From an uncultured Gammaproteobacteria bacterium (GTDB taxonomy: Bacteria > Pseudomonadota > Gammaproteobacteria > Arenicellales > UBA868): a stretch of DNA of 11,532 nucleotides. Positions within the stretch are counted from its first letter, which is position 1. The number at the start of each line of letters is the position of its first letter. The position numbers and the translations under genes were made by a program. Location of the stretch: the NCBI GenBank assembly GCA_913051905.1, contig CAJXBY010000071.1, forward strand, positions 1 through 11,532, in the 5' to 3' direction. Below are positions 5,604 through 11,532 of this stretch, in pieces. The notes below the pieces were generated by a model, which was not told the DNA's origin, ran no database searches, and saw only the letters and a list, made by a program, of their open reading frames with translations.

Positions 5604-6356
5604 ATGATCAAGGCGGTAACTTTCGATCTGTGGGATACGGTAATCCATGATGACTCCGATGAACCCAAACGCGCGGCCCAGGGTCTGCGGTCGAAGAAGG
5701 AAGAGCGGCGTTATCTGTTGTGGGAAGCGCTGAACCAAAACTCGCCGATCACACAGGAAGAAGTGTGGCTGGCCTGTAATACCGCAGATGCCGCGTTCAA
5801 CCATGTCTGGCACACGCAGTTCGTTACCTGGCGTGTACGCGAGCGGCTCCAGATCGTGATGGACGGTCTTGGCCATGGTCTTTCGGAATCCGCACTGGAT
5901 CTCGTCGTTCAGCAGTATGAGGAGATGGAGATCAATGTGGCACCCGACATCATCGAAGGTGCCGCAGATGCGATCGTGGCCCTGTCGCAGGATTTTCCTC
6001 TTGCCGTGGTGTCCGATGCCATCGTCTCGCCCGGGCGATGTTTGAGGCAGTGGCTCGAACTGAATCACATACTGCAATACTTCCAGGGGTTTGCATTTTC
6101 CGATGAGGTGGGGTTCTCCAAGCCGCACCGAAGCATGTTTGCATTGGCAGCCGAGCAGATGGGGGTAACGATCGGAGAGATGGTGCATGTGGGTGACCGG
6201 GATCACAACGATATCAAGGGTGCTCAGGCATTGGGTATGAAGGCGATCCTGTTTACGGGTACCCGCGATAAAGACAAGGCGATCACCACCGCCGATGCGA
6301 TCTGTGAACATCATCGCGAGTTGCCCGGCATTGTTCGGAGCCTCGTCGGGCAATGA
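5604..6356 (+). CDS. HAD-superfamily hydrolase with DLWDT motif I
   Basis: This 250-residue cytosolic HAD hydrolase has a helical C1-type cap (about 20-112). Motif I is FDLWDT at 7-12 with nucleophile Asp8. The position two residues on, normally the acid/base Asp of phosphatases, is Trp10, with Asp11 next. Motif II is VVSDA with Ser137, motif III FSKPH with Lys173, and motif IV VGDRDHND with Asp198 and Asp203. The frame stays open upstream to 5361, but that part runs antisense through hisN. The ATG at 5604, with GGAG upstream and MIKAVTFDLW as a canonical HAD start, is the real one. The stop overlaps the next start (ATGA at 6353-6356). Known HADs without the +2 Asp include haloacid dehalogenases (Tyr there), so phosphatase activity is not assured. 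The substrate is unknown. Confidence 0.85.
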   Translation: MIKAVTFDLWDTVIHDDSDEPKRAAQGLRSKKEERRYLLWEALNQNSPITQEEVWLACNTADAAFNHVWHTQFVTWRVRERLQIVMDGLGHGLSESALDLVVQQYEEMEINVAPDIIEGAADAIVALSQDFPLAVVSDAIVSPGRCLRQWLELNHILQYFQGFAFSDEVGFSKPHRSMFALAAEQMGVTIGEMVHVGDRDHNDIKGAQALGMKAILFTGTRDKDKAITTADAICEHHRELPGIVRSLVGQ

Positions 6357-7213
6357 GTACGGAGCCCCGTTTGCTGGTGGTCGACGGTTACAGCCGTACA
6401 GGCCGTGAAGATCTGGCGGCCGGTGGCGCCACCACCGCGGGCGAGCTTTACCGAAAGATGCTCGAGAGGTTGTGTGCGGGTTGCACCGTAGATGTGATGT
6501 ATCCCGCAGACCCCGGGGTCGGCCTGCCCGAAGGCACTGCACTCGAACAGTACGACGGGCTGGCCTGGACCGGCTCCAGCCTCACCGTGTGGAAGGCAGA
6601 CGAGCCCAACGTTATACCGCAGATCGAACTCATGAAAGCTGCTTACCGGCACCAGGTCCCCAGTTTCGGGTCGTGTTGGGCCGCGCAGATCGGCGCGGTG
6701 GCTGCAGGCGGACGCTGTGCTGCACACCCCCAGGGCCGCGAAATGGGAATAGCGCGTAAGATTTTTCTCACTGGCGAGGGCCGGGGTCATCCGCTCTATC
6801 AGGGCAAGCCCGCGGTCTTCGACGCGTTTATCAGCCACGACGACGAAGTCACTCACTTGCCGCCAGGTGCCGTGTGTCTGGCATCCAATGCGTACACCCG
6901 GGTACAGGCCGTGGCCATCACGCACCAGGGCGGAACGCTGTGGGCGGTACAGTACCACCCGGAATACGATCTGCATGAACTGGCACGGCTGATGCACTGC
7001 CGGACGCAGAAGCTGATCGGCCTGTCGTTCTTCGCAGACGAGGCCGATGCCACGAACTACATCGCAAGGCTCGAGGCGCTCCATTCCGATCCCACACGCA
7101 AGGATCTCGCCTGGCAGCTCGGGATCGACAGTGACGTGATGAATACCGATGTGCGTACTCTTGAGGTGCGCAACTGGATCGAGCAGCTGGTACTGCCCAA
7201 CATGCGCCGCTGA
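6353..7213 (+). CDS. Stand-alone class I glutamine amidotransferase-like protein
   Basis: This 286-residue cytosolic protein has one GATase-1 domain. PSFGSCWAAQ at 103-112 is the nucleophile elbow with Cys108, and QYHPEYD at 200-206 holds His202 and Glu204, so the triad is complete. DGLAWTGSSLTVWK at 68-81 occupies the oxyanion strand region, as in GuaA-type GATase domains (COG0518-like). About 80 residues follow the triad, mostly helical by eye and rich in charged and aromatic residues, which is a long tail. GATases normally hand ammonia from glutamine to a synthetase, but no synthetase gene is adjacent. It may instead hydrolyse a gamma-glutamyl amide, as PuuD does for gamma-glutamyl-GABA, or partner a distant enzyme. 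Start overlap with the HAD gene implies coupled translation; no ribosome site of its own is seen. Confidence 0.8.
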   Translation: MSTEPRLLVVDGYSRTGREDLAAGGATTAGELYRKMLERLCAGCTVDVMYPADPGVGLPEGTALEQYDGLAWTGSSLTVWKADEPNVIPQIELMKAAYRHQVPSFGSCWAAQIGAVAAGGRCAAHPQGREMGIARKIFLTGEGRGHPLYQGKPAVFDAFISHDDEVTHLPPGAVCLASNAYTRVQAVAITHQGGTLWAVQYHPEYDLHELARLMHCRTQKLIGLSFFADEADATNYIARLEALHSDPTRKDLAWQLGIDSDVMNTDVRTLEVRNWIEQLVLPNMRR

Positions 7214-7244
7214 ACCGGTGATGCGATTGCCCGGCCATTGACTC

Positions 7245-7248
7245 AGGA
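7245..7248 (+). promoter_or_regulatory. Ribosome binding site fixing a GTG start
   Basis: AGGA lies 6 bases before the GTG at 7255. In the same frame there is a stop at 7219-7221 and only ATT codons between, so this site decides the start of the dehydrogenase. Confidence 0.55.
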
Positions 7249-7254
7249 CTCATT

Positions 7255-9699
7255 GTGAATTCCACCCCACTACCCGCACAGGCACAGGTGGTTGTGATCG
7301 GCGGCGGAATCGCCGGTTGTTCGACGGCCTATCACCTGGCCAAGCAGGGGGTCAGCGATGTGGTACTGATCGAAAAGGATCAGCTGACCGCGGGCAGCAC
7401 GTGGCACGCTGCAGGCATGGTGGGCCAGTTGCGTGCCAGCGCCAGCATTACCCGCCTGCTACAGTATTCGGTGGACCTCTACCAGTCGCTGGAAGCGTTA
7501 ACAGGACTGTCCACCGGCTGGAAGTCGACCGGCTCGATTCGTTTGTGCTGTACAAAAGATCGCCGGATCGAGATCGAGCGGCAGGTGGCGACGGCACGTT
7601 CTTATGGGGTCGATGCCGAGTTTCTGTCGCCCCCACAGATCGCTGAATTGTGTCCCACGATGAGTACAGCGGGTATCGATAGCGGTGTCTATATACCTTC
7701 CGATGGAAATGTAAATCCTTCGGACCTGACACAGGCGCTTGCCCGCGGTGCCCGCCAACTCGGTGTTGAGATCATCGAACACACCGCGGTACGCGGGATC
7801 ACACTGAACAATCACCGGGTCAGTGGCATTGAGACGTCATCGGGTTCGATCGACTGCGAACAGGTGGCTATCTGTGCGGGTCTCTGGTCCCGGGAGATCG
7901 CACGTCTGGCGGGCGCGAACATTCCACTGATTCCATCGTTTCATCAATACATGGTGACCGAACCCATCAAAGGAATCGTGCCCGGCATGCCGGGTATCAG
8001 GGATCCCGACCGCTTGACGTACTTCAAGGAAGAAGTCGGTGGACTGGCGGCCGGGGGTTACGAGTTCAACCCGGTACCTTATGACGGAAAACCGTCTGCC
8101 GACGATCCCGAATTCAGACTCTTCCCCGAGATGACCGATCATTTCGCCCAGTTCATGCCGGGCATGGTCGAACGCTTTCCTCAGTTCGAAACGGTCGGTA
8201 TCAAGCGCTGGTTCAGGGGTCTGGAATCGTTCACCGAAGACACCTACTTTATTCTGGGTGAGTTGCCCGAAGTTCGCGGTTTGTTTTGTGCCTGCGGCTT
8301 CAATGCCATGGGTATCGCGGCCGGTGGGGGTGCAGGCATGGCGCTAGCTCAGTGGATGGGGGACGGCGAATCACCCTTTGATCTGTGGCCGGTCGACATC
8401 CGTCGCTTCAGTGCGTATCACCGTTCCGATCGACAGCTTGGTCCGCGAGTGCTGGAAGGGCAGGGCCATCATTATGCGATGCACTGGCCACATTTCGAGT
8501 TTCAGGCCGGCCGACCGCTGCGCCGTAGCGCGTTATACGACCGCTTGCAGGCGAGCGGGGCGTGTTTCGGCAGTAAGACGGGCTGGGAACGGGCCAACTG
8601 GTTTGCAAGAGACGGTAAACCTGCCGTGGACAACTACACCTTCGGGCAGCCCGACTGGCATAACGCCGTCGGTGCTGAACACATGGCCTGCCGTGAGCGC
8701 GCAGCGCTTTTCGATCAGTCGAGTTTTGTCAAACTACTGGTCACCGGAGTGGATGCGGAGTCCCTGCTGCAGCGCCTCTGTGCTACCGATGTAGCCGTTC
8801 CTCCCGGTACGGTGCGTTATGCACCAATGCTCGATCGTCACGGGGGCGTAGCGTGTGATCTCACAGTTGCGCGACTCTCACCCACCGACTTCTACCTCGT
8901 TTCAGGTACGGCCATGGCGACCCACGACATCGACCATATCGCTCGACATATTCGACCCGCGGAGCGCGTCTCGGTGGTGGATATAACGTCGGGGTACGGC
9001 GTGCTGGGCCTGATGGGCCCACAGTCCCGGGCCCTCCTGCAACAGTTGGCAGAATCAGACCTGGGCCGGGATATGTTTCCGTTCGGCACGGTGCAGAACG
9101 TGATGATTGCCGGTGCGCCGGTTCGTGTTCTGCGGATCAGCTTTGTCGGTGAGCTTGGTTATGAACTGCATGTGCCCAGCGAATATCTCTTGACTGTATT
9201 TGATGCGCTGCATGACGTGGGTGCAGAGCACGGCCTGGTGAACGCCGGTTATCGGGCAATCGACTCACTGCGGCTCGAAAAGCAGTTCTGTGCTTGGGGT
9301 GCAGAAATCGGGCCGGACCATTCACTGCTGGAAGCTGGCTTGGGCTTCGCTGTGGATCAGAACAAAACCGATTTCGTCGGTCGAGAGGCGGTGTACGCAC
9401 AACGTTCGGCACCGCTAAAGAAAAAACTGGCGACATTTACCATTACCGGTGATCAACCGCTGCTCGGCGGCGAAACGATCTATCGTGATGGTGAAGTGGC
9501 CGGTTGGATCACGAGCGGGGGCTTTGCACACTCGTTCGTTTGCCCGGTCGGATTGGGTCATGTTCGCCGAGAGGAGGGTGTCGATACGGACTATCTGGTC
9601 AGCGGTCGCTATGAACTCGATGTTGCCGGGACTCGCATCCCCGCGGAAATTTCGCTCCGCGCCCTTTATGATCCAACAGGGGCGCGTATGCGCGACTGA
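7255..9699 (+). CDS. Dimethylglycine/sarcosine dehydrogenase-like FAD-GcvT protein
   Basis: This 814-residue cytosolic flavoprotein is full family length. The N-terminal DAO-type FAD domain (about 10-390) has GGGIAG at 16-21, acidic Glu40 ending the Rossmann strand, and GSTWHAAGM at 47-55. His51 there matches the His that carries covalent FAD in dimethylglycine and sarcosine dehydrogenases. GFNAMGIAAGGGAGMALAQW at 348-367 closes the FAD site. A linker with WERANWF (444-450) leads to the GcvT-like domain (about 465-810). GGVACD at 530-535 puts Asp535 at the folate-domain catalytic position, and ISFVGELGYELHVP at 628-641 is a family landmark. The expected reaction is oxidative N-demethylation of a secondary or tertiary N-methyl amine, passing formaldehyde to tetrahydrofolate as 5,10-methylene-THF, with electrons to ETF. 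Whether the substrate is dimethylglycine, sarcosine or another N-methyl compound is open. It is the third gene of the run, 41 bp after the GATase. Confidence 0.9.
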   Translation: MNSTPLPAQAQVVVIGGGIAGCSTAYHLAKQGVSDVVLIEKDQLTAGSTWHAAGMVGQLRASASITRLLQYSVDLYQSLEALTGLSTGWKSTGSIRLCCTKDRRIEIERQVATARSYGVDAEFLSPPQIAELCPTMSTAGIDSGVYIPSDGNVNPSDLTQALARGARQLGVEIIEHTAVRGITLNNHRVSGIETSSGSIDCEQVAICAGLWSREIARLAGANIPLIPSFHQYMVTEPIKGIVPGMPGIRDPDRLTYFKEEVGGLAAGGYEFNPVPYDGKPSADDPEFRLFPEMTDHFAQFMPGMVERFPQFETVGIKRWFRGLESFTEDTYFILGELPEVRGLFCACGFNAMGIAAGGGAGMALAQWMGDGESPFDLWPVDIRRFSAYHRSDRQLGPRVLEGQGHHYAMHWPHFEFQAGRPLRRSALYDRLQASGACFGSKTGWERANWFARDGKPAVDNYTFGQPDWHNAVGAEHMACRERAALFDQSSFVKLLVTGVDAESLLQRLCATDVAVPPGTVRYAPMLDRHGGVACDLTVARLSPTDFYLVSGTAMATHDIDHIARHIRPAERVSVVDITSGYGVLGLMGPQSRALLQQLAESDLGRDMFPFGTVQNVMIAGAPVRVLRISFVGELGYELHVPSEYLLTVFDALHDVGAEHGLVNAGYRAIDSLRLEKQFCAWGAEIGPDHSLLEAGLGFAVDQNKTDFVGREAVYAQRSAPLKKKLATFTITGDQPLLGGETIYRDGEVAGWITSGGFAHSFVCPVGLGHVRREEGVDTDYLVSGRYELDVAGTRIPAEISLRALYDPTGARMRD

Positions 9700-9723
9700 G
9701 GATCGTTTCGGTAACCCACAAAC

Positions 9724-9729
9724 AAGGGA
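9724..9729 (+). promoter_or_regulatory. Ribosome binding site of the choline-kinase-like gene
   Basis: AAGGGA lies 6 bases before the ATG at 9736 in the 36-bp gap after the dehydrogenase. It supports independent initiation of the last gene in the run. Confidence 0.5.
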
Positions 9730-9735
9730 ATACAA

Positions 9736-10611
9736 ATGCATACTGCTGAAGAACACATCGTCGAGCTGCCATTCTGGTCTGGACGAATAAAGTTGGAACC
9801 CTTATCCGGTGGGTTGAGCAATGAGAGTTTTATTGTCACCGATACCCGCGGCAAGTACGTCGCCCGGTATGGCCATGACATCGCGGTACATCATGTTCTC
9901 CGCACCCGCGAGGCCGAACTCAGCCGGGCTGCGGCTGATCTTGGCATCTCACCGCACCTTCATTTTGCGGGCGACGGCGTGATGATCTTCGATTTCATCG
10001 AAGGACATACCTTCGGTGCCGACGATCTGAAGAACAACCTGGAGCGTGGTGTCGACATCGTGAAACGTGTGCACACTGAAATGCACCAGAAAGTCCGCGG
10101 TCCGGGCTACCTGTTCTGGGTATGGCATGTCCTTCGGGACTACGCCCATTTGCTCAGGCAGAGTGAAACACTACCCCCAGATCTCGAGCATCTGATGGCC
10201 ATCGCGGCCGCTCTGGAGAGGGATGCTGGTGAACCCCGCATTTGTATTTGCCATTCCGATCTGCTCGCTGCCAACTTTATCGACGATGGTCACAAGGTTT
10301 GGCTGATCGACTGGGAATACGGCGCTTTCGGCAACGTCTGGTTCGACGTGGGCAACATGGCGGCGATTTCCGACTTCGATCGCCAACAGGAGACGCAGCT
10401 ATTGGAAGCCTACCTGGGTCACCCGGCGACAGAGGTTGACTGGCGGCGTTTCGATGCCATGCGGTGTGCCGCAAACCTGCGGGAGACACTGTGGGGCATG
10501 GTGTCGGAACAGCATCTGGAGTTAGATATCGACTACCAGGCGTACACCGCTGAGCAGTTGGCAGGGTTCGAGAAAAGCTACACCGATTATCTACAGCGAT
10601 ATCAGGATTGA
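9736..10611 (+). CDS. LicA/choline-kinase-like phosphotransferase
   Basis: This 291-residue cytosolic protein has the eukaryotic-kinase-like fold of the choline/ethanolamine kinase and APH families. LSGGLSNESFIV at 23-34 is the nucleotide-loop region; YVARYG at 41-46 follows, where relatives have VLRxxG. MIFDFIEG at 83-90 is the hinge. ICHSDLLAANFI at 171-182 is the catalytic loop (Brenner HxDxxxxN: His173, Asp175, Asn180), and LIDWEYGAFGN at 190-200 provides the metal-binding Asp192 with Glu194. HxDLLAANFI plus IDWEY is closer to bacterial LicA choline kinases than to antibiotic-resistance APHs. It should phosphorylate the hydroxyl of a small, probably amino, alcohol with ATP; choline, ethanolamine and thiamine-like compounds are candidates. 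It ends the plus-strand run 36 bp after the dehydrogenase and faces the ureohydrolase. No lic or phosphocholine-transfer genes are nearby, so a catabolic role is more likely than surface decoration. Confidence 0.85.
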   Translation: MHTAEEHIVELPFWSGRIKLEPLSGGLSNESFIVTDTRGKYVARYGHDIAVHHVLRTREAELSRAAADLGISPHLHFAGDGVMIFDFIEGHTFGADDLKNNLERGVDIVKRVHTEMHQKVRGPGYLFWVWHVLRDYAHLLRQSETLPPDLEHLMAIAAALERDAGEPRICICHSDLLAANFIDDGHKVWLIDWEYGAFGNVWFDVGNMAAISDFDRQQETQLLEAYLGHPATEVDWRRFDAMRCAANLRETLWGMVSEQHLELDIDYQAYTAEQLAGFEKSYTDYLQRYQD

Positions 10612-10660
10612 GGCCGCCACCGCGCCCGGTATAGAAAATTGATCGGCCCGGCATGGACTG

Positions 10661-10675
10661 ACCCTACAACAGGGT
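10661..10675. other. Weak hairpin between convergent genes
   Basis: ACCCT/AGGGT forms a 5-bp stem with a 5-base loop in the 135-bp gap (10612-10746). No T-run follows on either strand. The gap otherwise holds only a TGACGGCGTCA odd palindrome (10689-10699) and no credible gene. Confidence 0.2.
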
Positions 10676-10746
10676 GCATTCAATCAGGTGACGGCGTCAT
10701 CATGAAGGTACTCTGGTAAACCGGCTTTGCTGTCGAATCGCTGCAG

Positions 10747-11532
10747 TCAGTCGTAATAGTCGGCGCGGATCGTTGCGCCGATAAAGTTGCAGATCAGTCT
10801 TTCCGCATGAACCAGGGTCATCCCGTCGAGGTCGTGCGAGGGTGCGATCTCGACCAGATCCATGCCGAGAACCCGGCCTTTTTTGACCAGACCATGGATC
10901 AGTTGCCAGGTCTGTACCCAGTTCAGTCCGCCCGGTACTCGGGCCATCACGGCCGGCATAATCGTCGGATCGAGTCCATCGGCGTCGATCGTCAGGTAGT
11001 ACGGCCCGCCGTCAGGTATGCGATCCAGCACTTTGTCCATGCCGATATCATGCATCTCGTAAGCCGTGATGATGTCTGCGCCGTAGCTGCGGGCATCGGC
11101 CACTTCGGCCTCGCGGGCACTGCCGATCCCCCGGATGCCGATCTGCACGATCGGGCCGAACCAGTCCATCTCGGACGCCCGGCGGATCGGGCTGGAGTAG
11201 CCTTCGGTCACACCGTTGACATCGTGGCGCCAGTCCAGGTGGGCATCCACGTGCACCAGGGTGATGGTCTCGTCGCGTTGCAGAGCCCGCATCACGGGTA
11301 TGGGAATGCCATGATCCCCCCCGATGCTTACCAGAGTCGCCCCGGCGTCGAAGATCTTTCGTGCTGCCTGTTCCGCGCGGCGGTAGTGTTCCTGCAGGTC
11401 GACAAGGTCTGTAGTGACGTTGCCGCAGTCCACAACTTTGACATCGCGGTTGTCGAGCAGCGGACCACCCAGGTCCCAGTCGTAATGGGTCCGACTGTAG
11501 GACGGGTGGTGAGACAGTTGCCGGATAGCATC
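10747..11532 (-). CDS. Arginase/agmatinase-family ureohydrolase, N-terminus beyond window
   Basis: The frame is open from its stop at 10747 to the right edge, giving 261 C-terminal residues plus the stop; an internal GTG at 11433 is not the true start, because the 33 residues before it (DAIRQLSHHPSYSRTHYDWD, LGGPLLDN and on) look like ureohydrolase. Numbered from the window edge, SIGGDHG (69-75) gives His74. HVDAHLDWR (94-102) gives Asp96, His98 and Asp100. TIDADGLDP (181-189) gives Asp183 and Asp185. This is a complete two-metal (usually Mn2+) site. Such enzymes hydrolyse guanidino groups to urea plus an amine. Agmatinases have HGTPFRRA after DAHxD; here the aligned residues are YSSPIRRASEM, so the conserved His (arginase His141 position) is Tyr. 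The substrate is therefore uncertain: agmatine, guanidinobutyrate or another guanidine. It is convergent with the kinase; its promoter lies outside. Confidence 0.82.
   Translation of the reverse strand, partial: DAIRQLSHHPSYSRTHYDWDLGGPLLDNRDVKVVDCGNVTTDLVDLQEHYRRAEQAARKIFDAGATLVSIGGDHGIPIPVMRALQRDETITLVHVDAHLDWRHDVNGVTEGYSSPIRRASEMDWFGPIVQIGIRGIGSAREAEVADARSYGADIITAYEMHDIGMDKVLDRIPDGGPYYLTIDADGLDPTIMPAVMARVPGGLNWVQTWQLIHGLVKKGRVLGMDLVEIAPSHDLDGMTLVHAERLICNFIGATIRADYYD

Noticed and set aside
5394..6542. Long open frame on the minus strand (382 codons) opposite the HAD gene and the ends of hisN and the GATase.
   Set aside because: It is antisense to three well-supported genes, its translation shows no domain and is rich in Arg, His and Pro, and it straddles gene borders. 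It is a reading-frame shadow.
6311..7084. Minus-strand open frame of 257 codons within the GATase gene.
   Set aside because: The opposite frame has a complete GATase triad and operon context; the minus-strand translation has no recognisable motif.
10689..10699. TGACGGCGTCA odd palindrome as an operator.
   Set aside because: It lies downstream of both convergent genes with no promoter beside it; a palindrome this short is expected by chance.
10701..10718. ATG followed by four codons and a stop in the gap after the kinase.
   Set aside because: Far too short, no good ribosome site, no sign of a leader peptide role because no gene follows on that strand.
11331..11433. GTG at 11433 as the start of the ureohydrolase.
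   Set aside because: The frame is open to the window edge and the upstream residues are family-like, so this would cut a real domain; the gene is partial at its 5' end.
1..11532. Defence system, prophage, integron or insertion sequence.
   Set aside because: No transposase, integrase, nuclease, toxin-antitoxin or repeat-flanked structure was found; every substantial gene is metabolic, transport or envelope-related.

Overview
The window is protein-coding bacterial chromosome, moderately G+C-rich by eye (not counted). It has short intergenic gaps, 4-bp start/stop overlaps and both divergent and convergent gene pairs. A RodZ-type HTH/membrane protein, an inositol-monophosphatase-type HisN, a small signal-peptide TPR protein and a covalent-flavin dimethylglycine/sarcosine-type dehydrogenase together suggest a proteobacterium. 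It is probably an aerobic, perhaps marine, gamma- or alphaproteobacterium. That assignment is inference; there is no rRNA or marker gene here.

Left part (1-1652, minus strand). Transcription runs from an HExxH metallohydrolase through a His-rich nickel/cobalt-type exporter (GTGA overlap) to the first 40 codons of a probable UbiD-family decarboxylase that leaves the window. The metallohydrolase is divergent from a short RodZ-like protein (1737-2264). The 84-bp gap between them holds a symmetrical A/T core that reads as a -10 element on both strands.

Middle part (2305-5443). A serine-racemase-like PLP enzyme (minus) is divergent from a carboxylesterase/phospholipase-like alpha/beta hydrolase (plus). 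The hydrolase ends tail-to-tail, within a CTAG, against a two-gene minus-strand unit: a HisN-type histidinol-phosphatase followed by a periplasmic TPR protein (ATGA overlap). These look like ordinary housekeeping and accessory metabolism.

Right part (5604-11532). A plus-strand run encodes a HAD hydrolase, a stand-alone class I glutamine amidotransferase (ATGA overlap), an 814-residue FAD dehydrogenase fused to a GcvT folate domain, and a LicA/choline-kinase-like phosphotransferase. Facing it is an arginase/agmatinase-family ureohydrolase cut by the window edge. The set suggests catabolism of an N-methylated, possibly amide- or guanidino-containing nitrogen compound, but the substrate cannot be named from sequence. 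The ureohydrolase belongs to a subgroup in which the His of the usual HGTPF-type motif is replaced by Tyr, so agmatinase activity should not be assumed. This run is the most interesting part of the window. No rRNA, tRNA, CRISPR array, insertion sequence or phage gene was seen, and no stretch over 300 bases lacks a gene.
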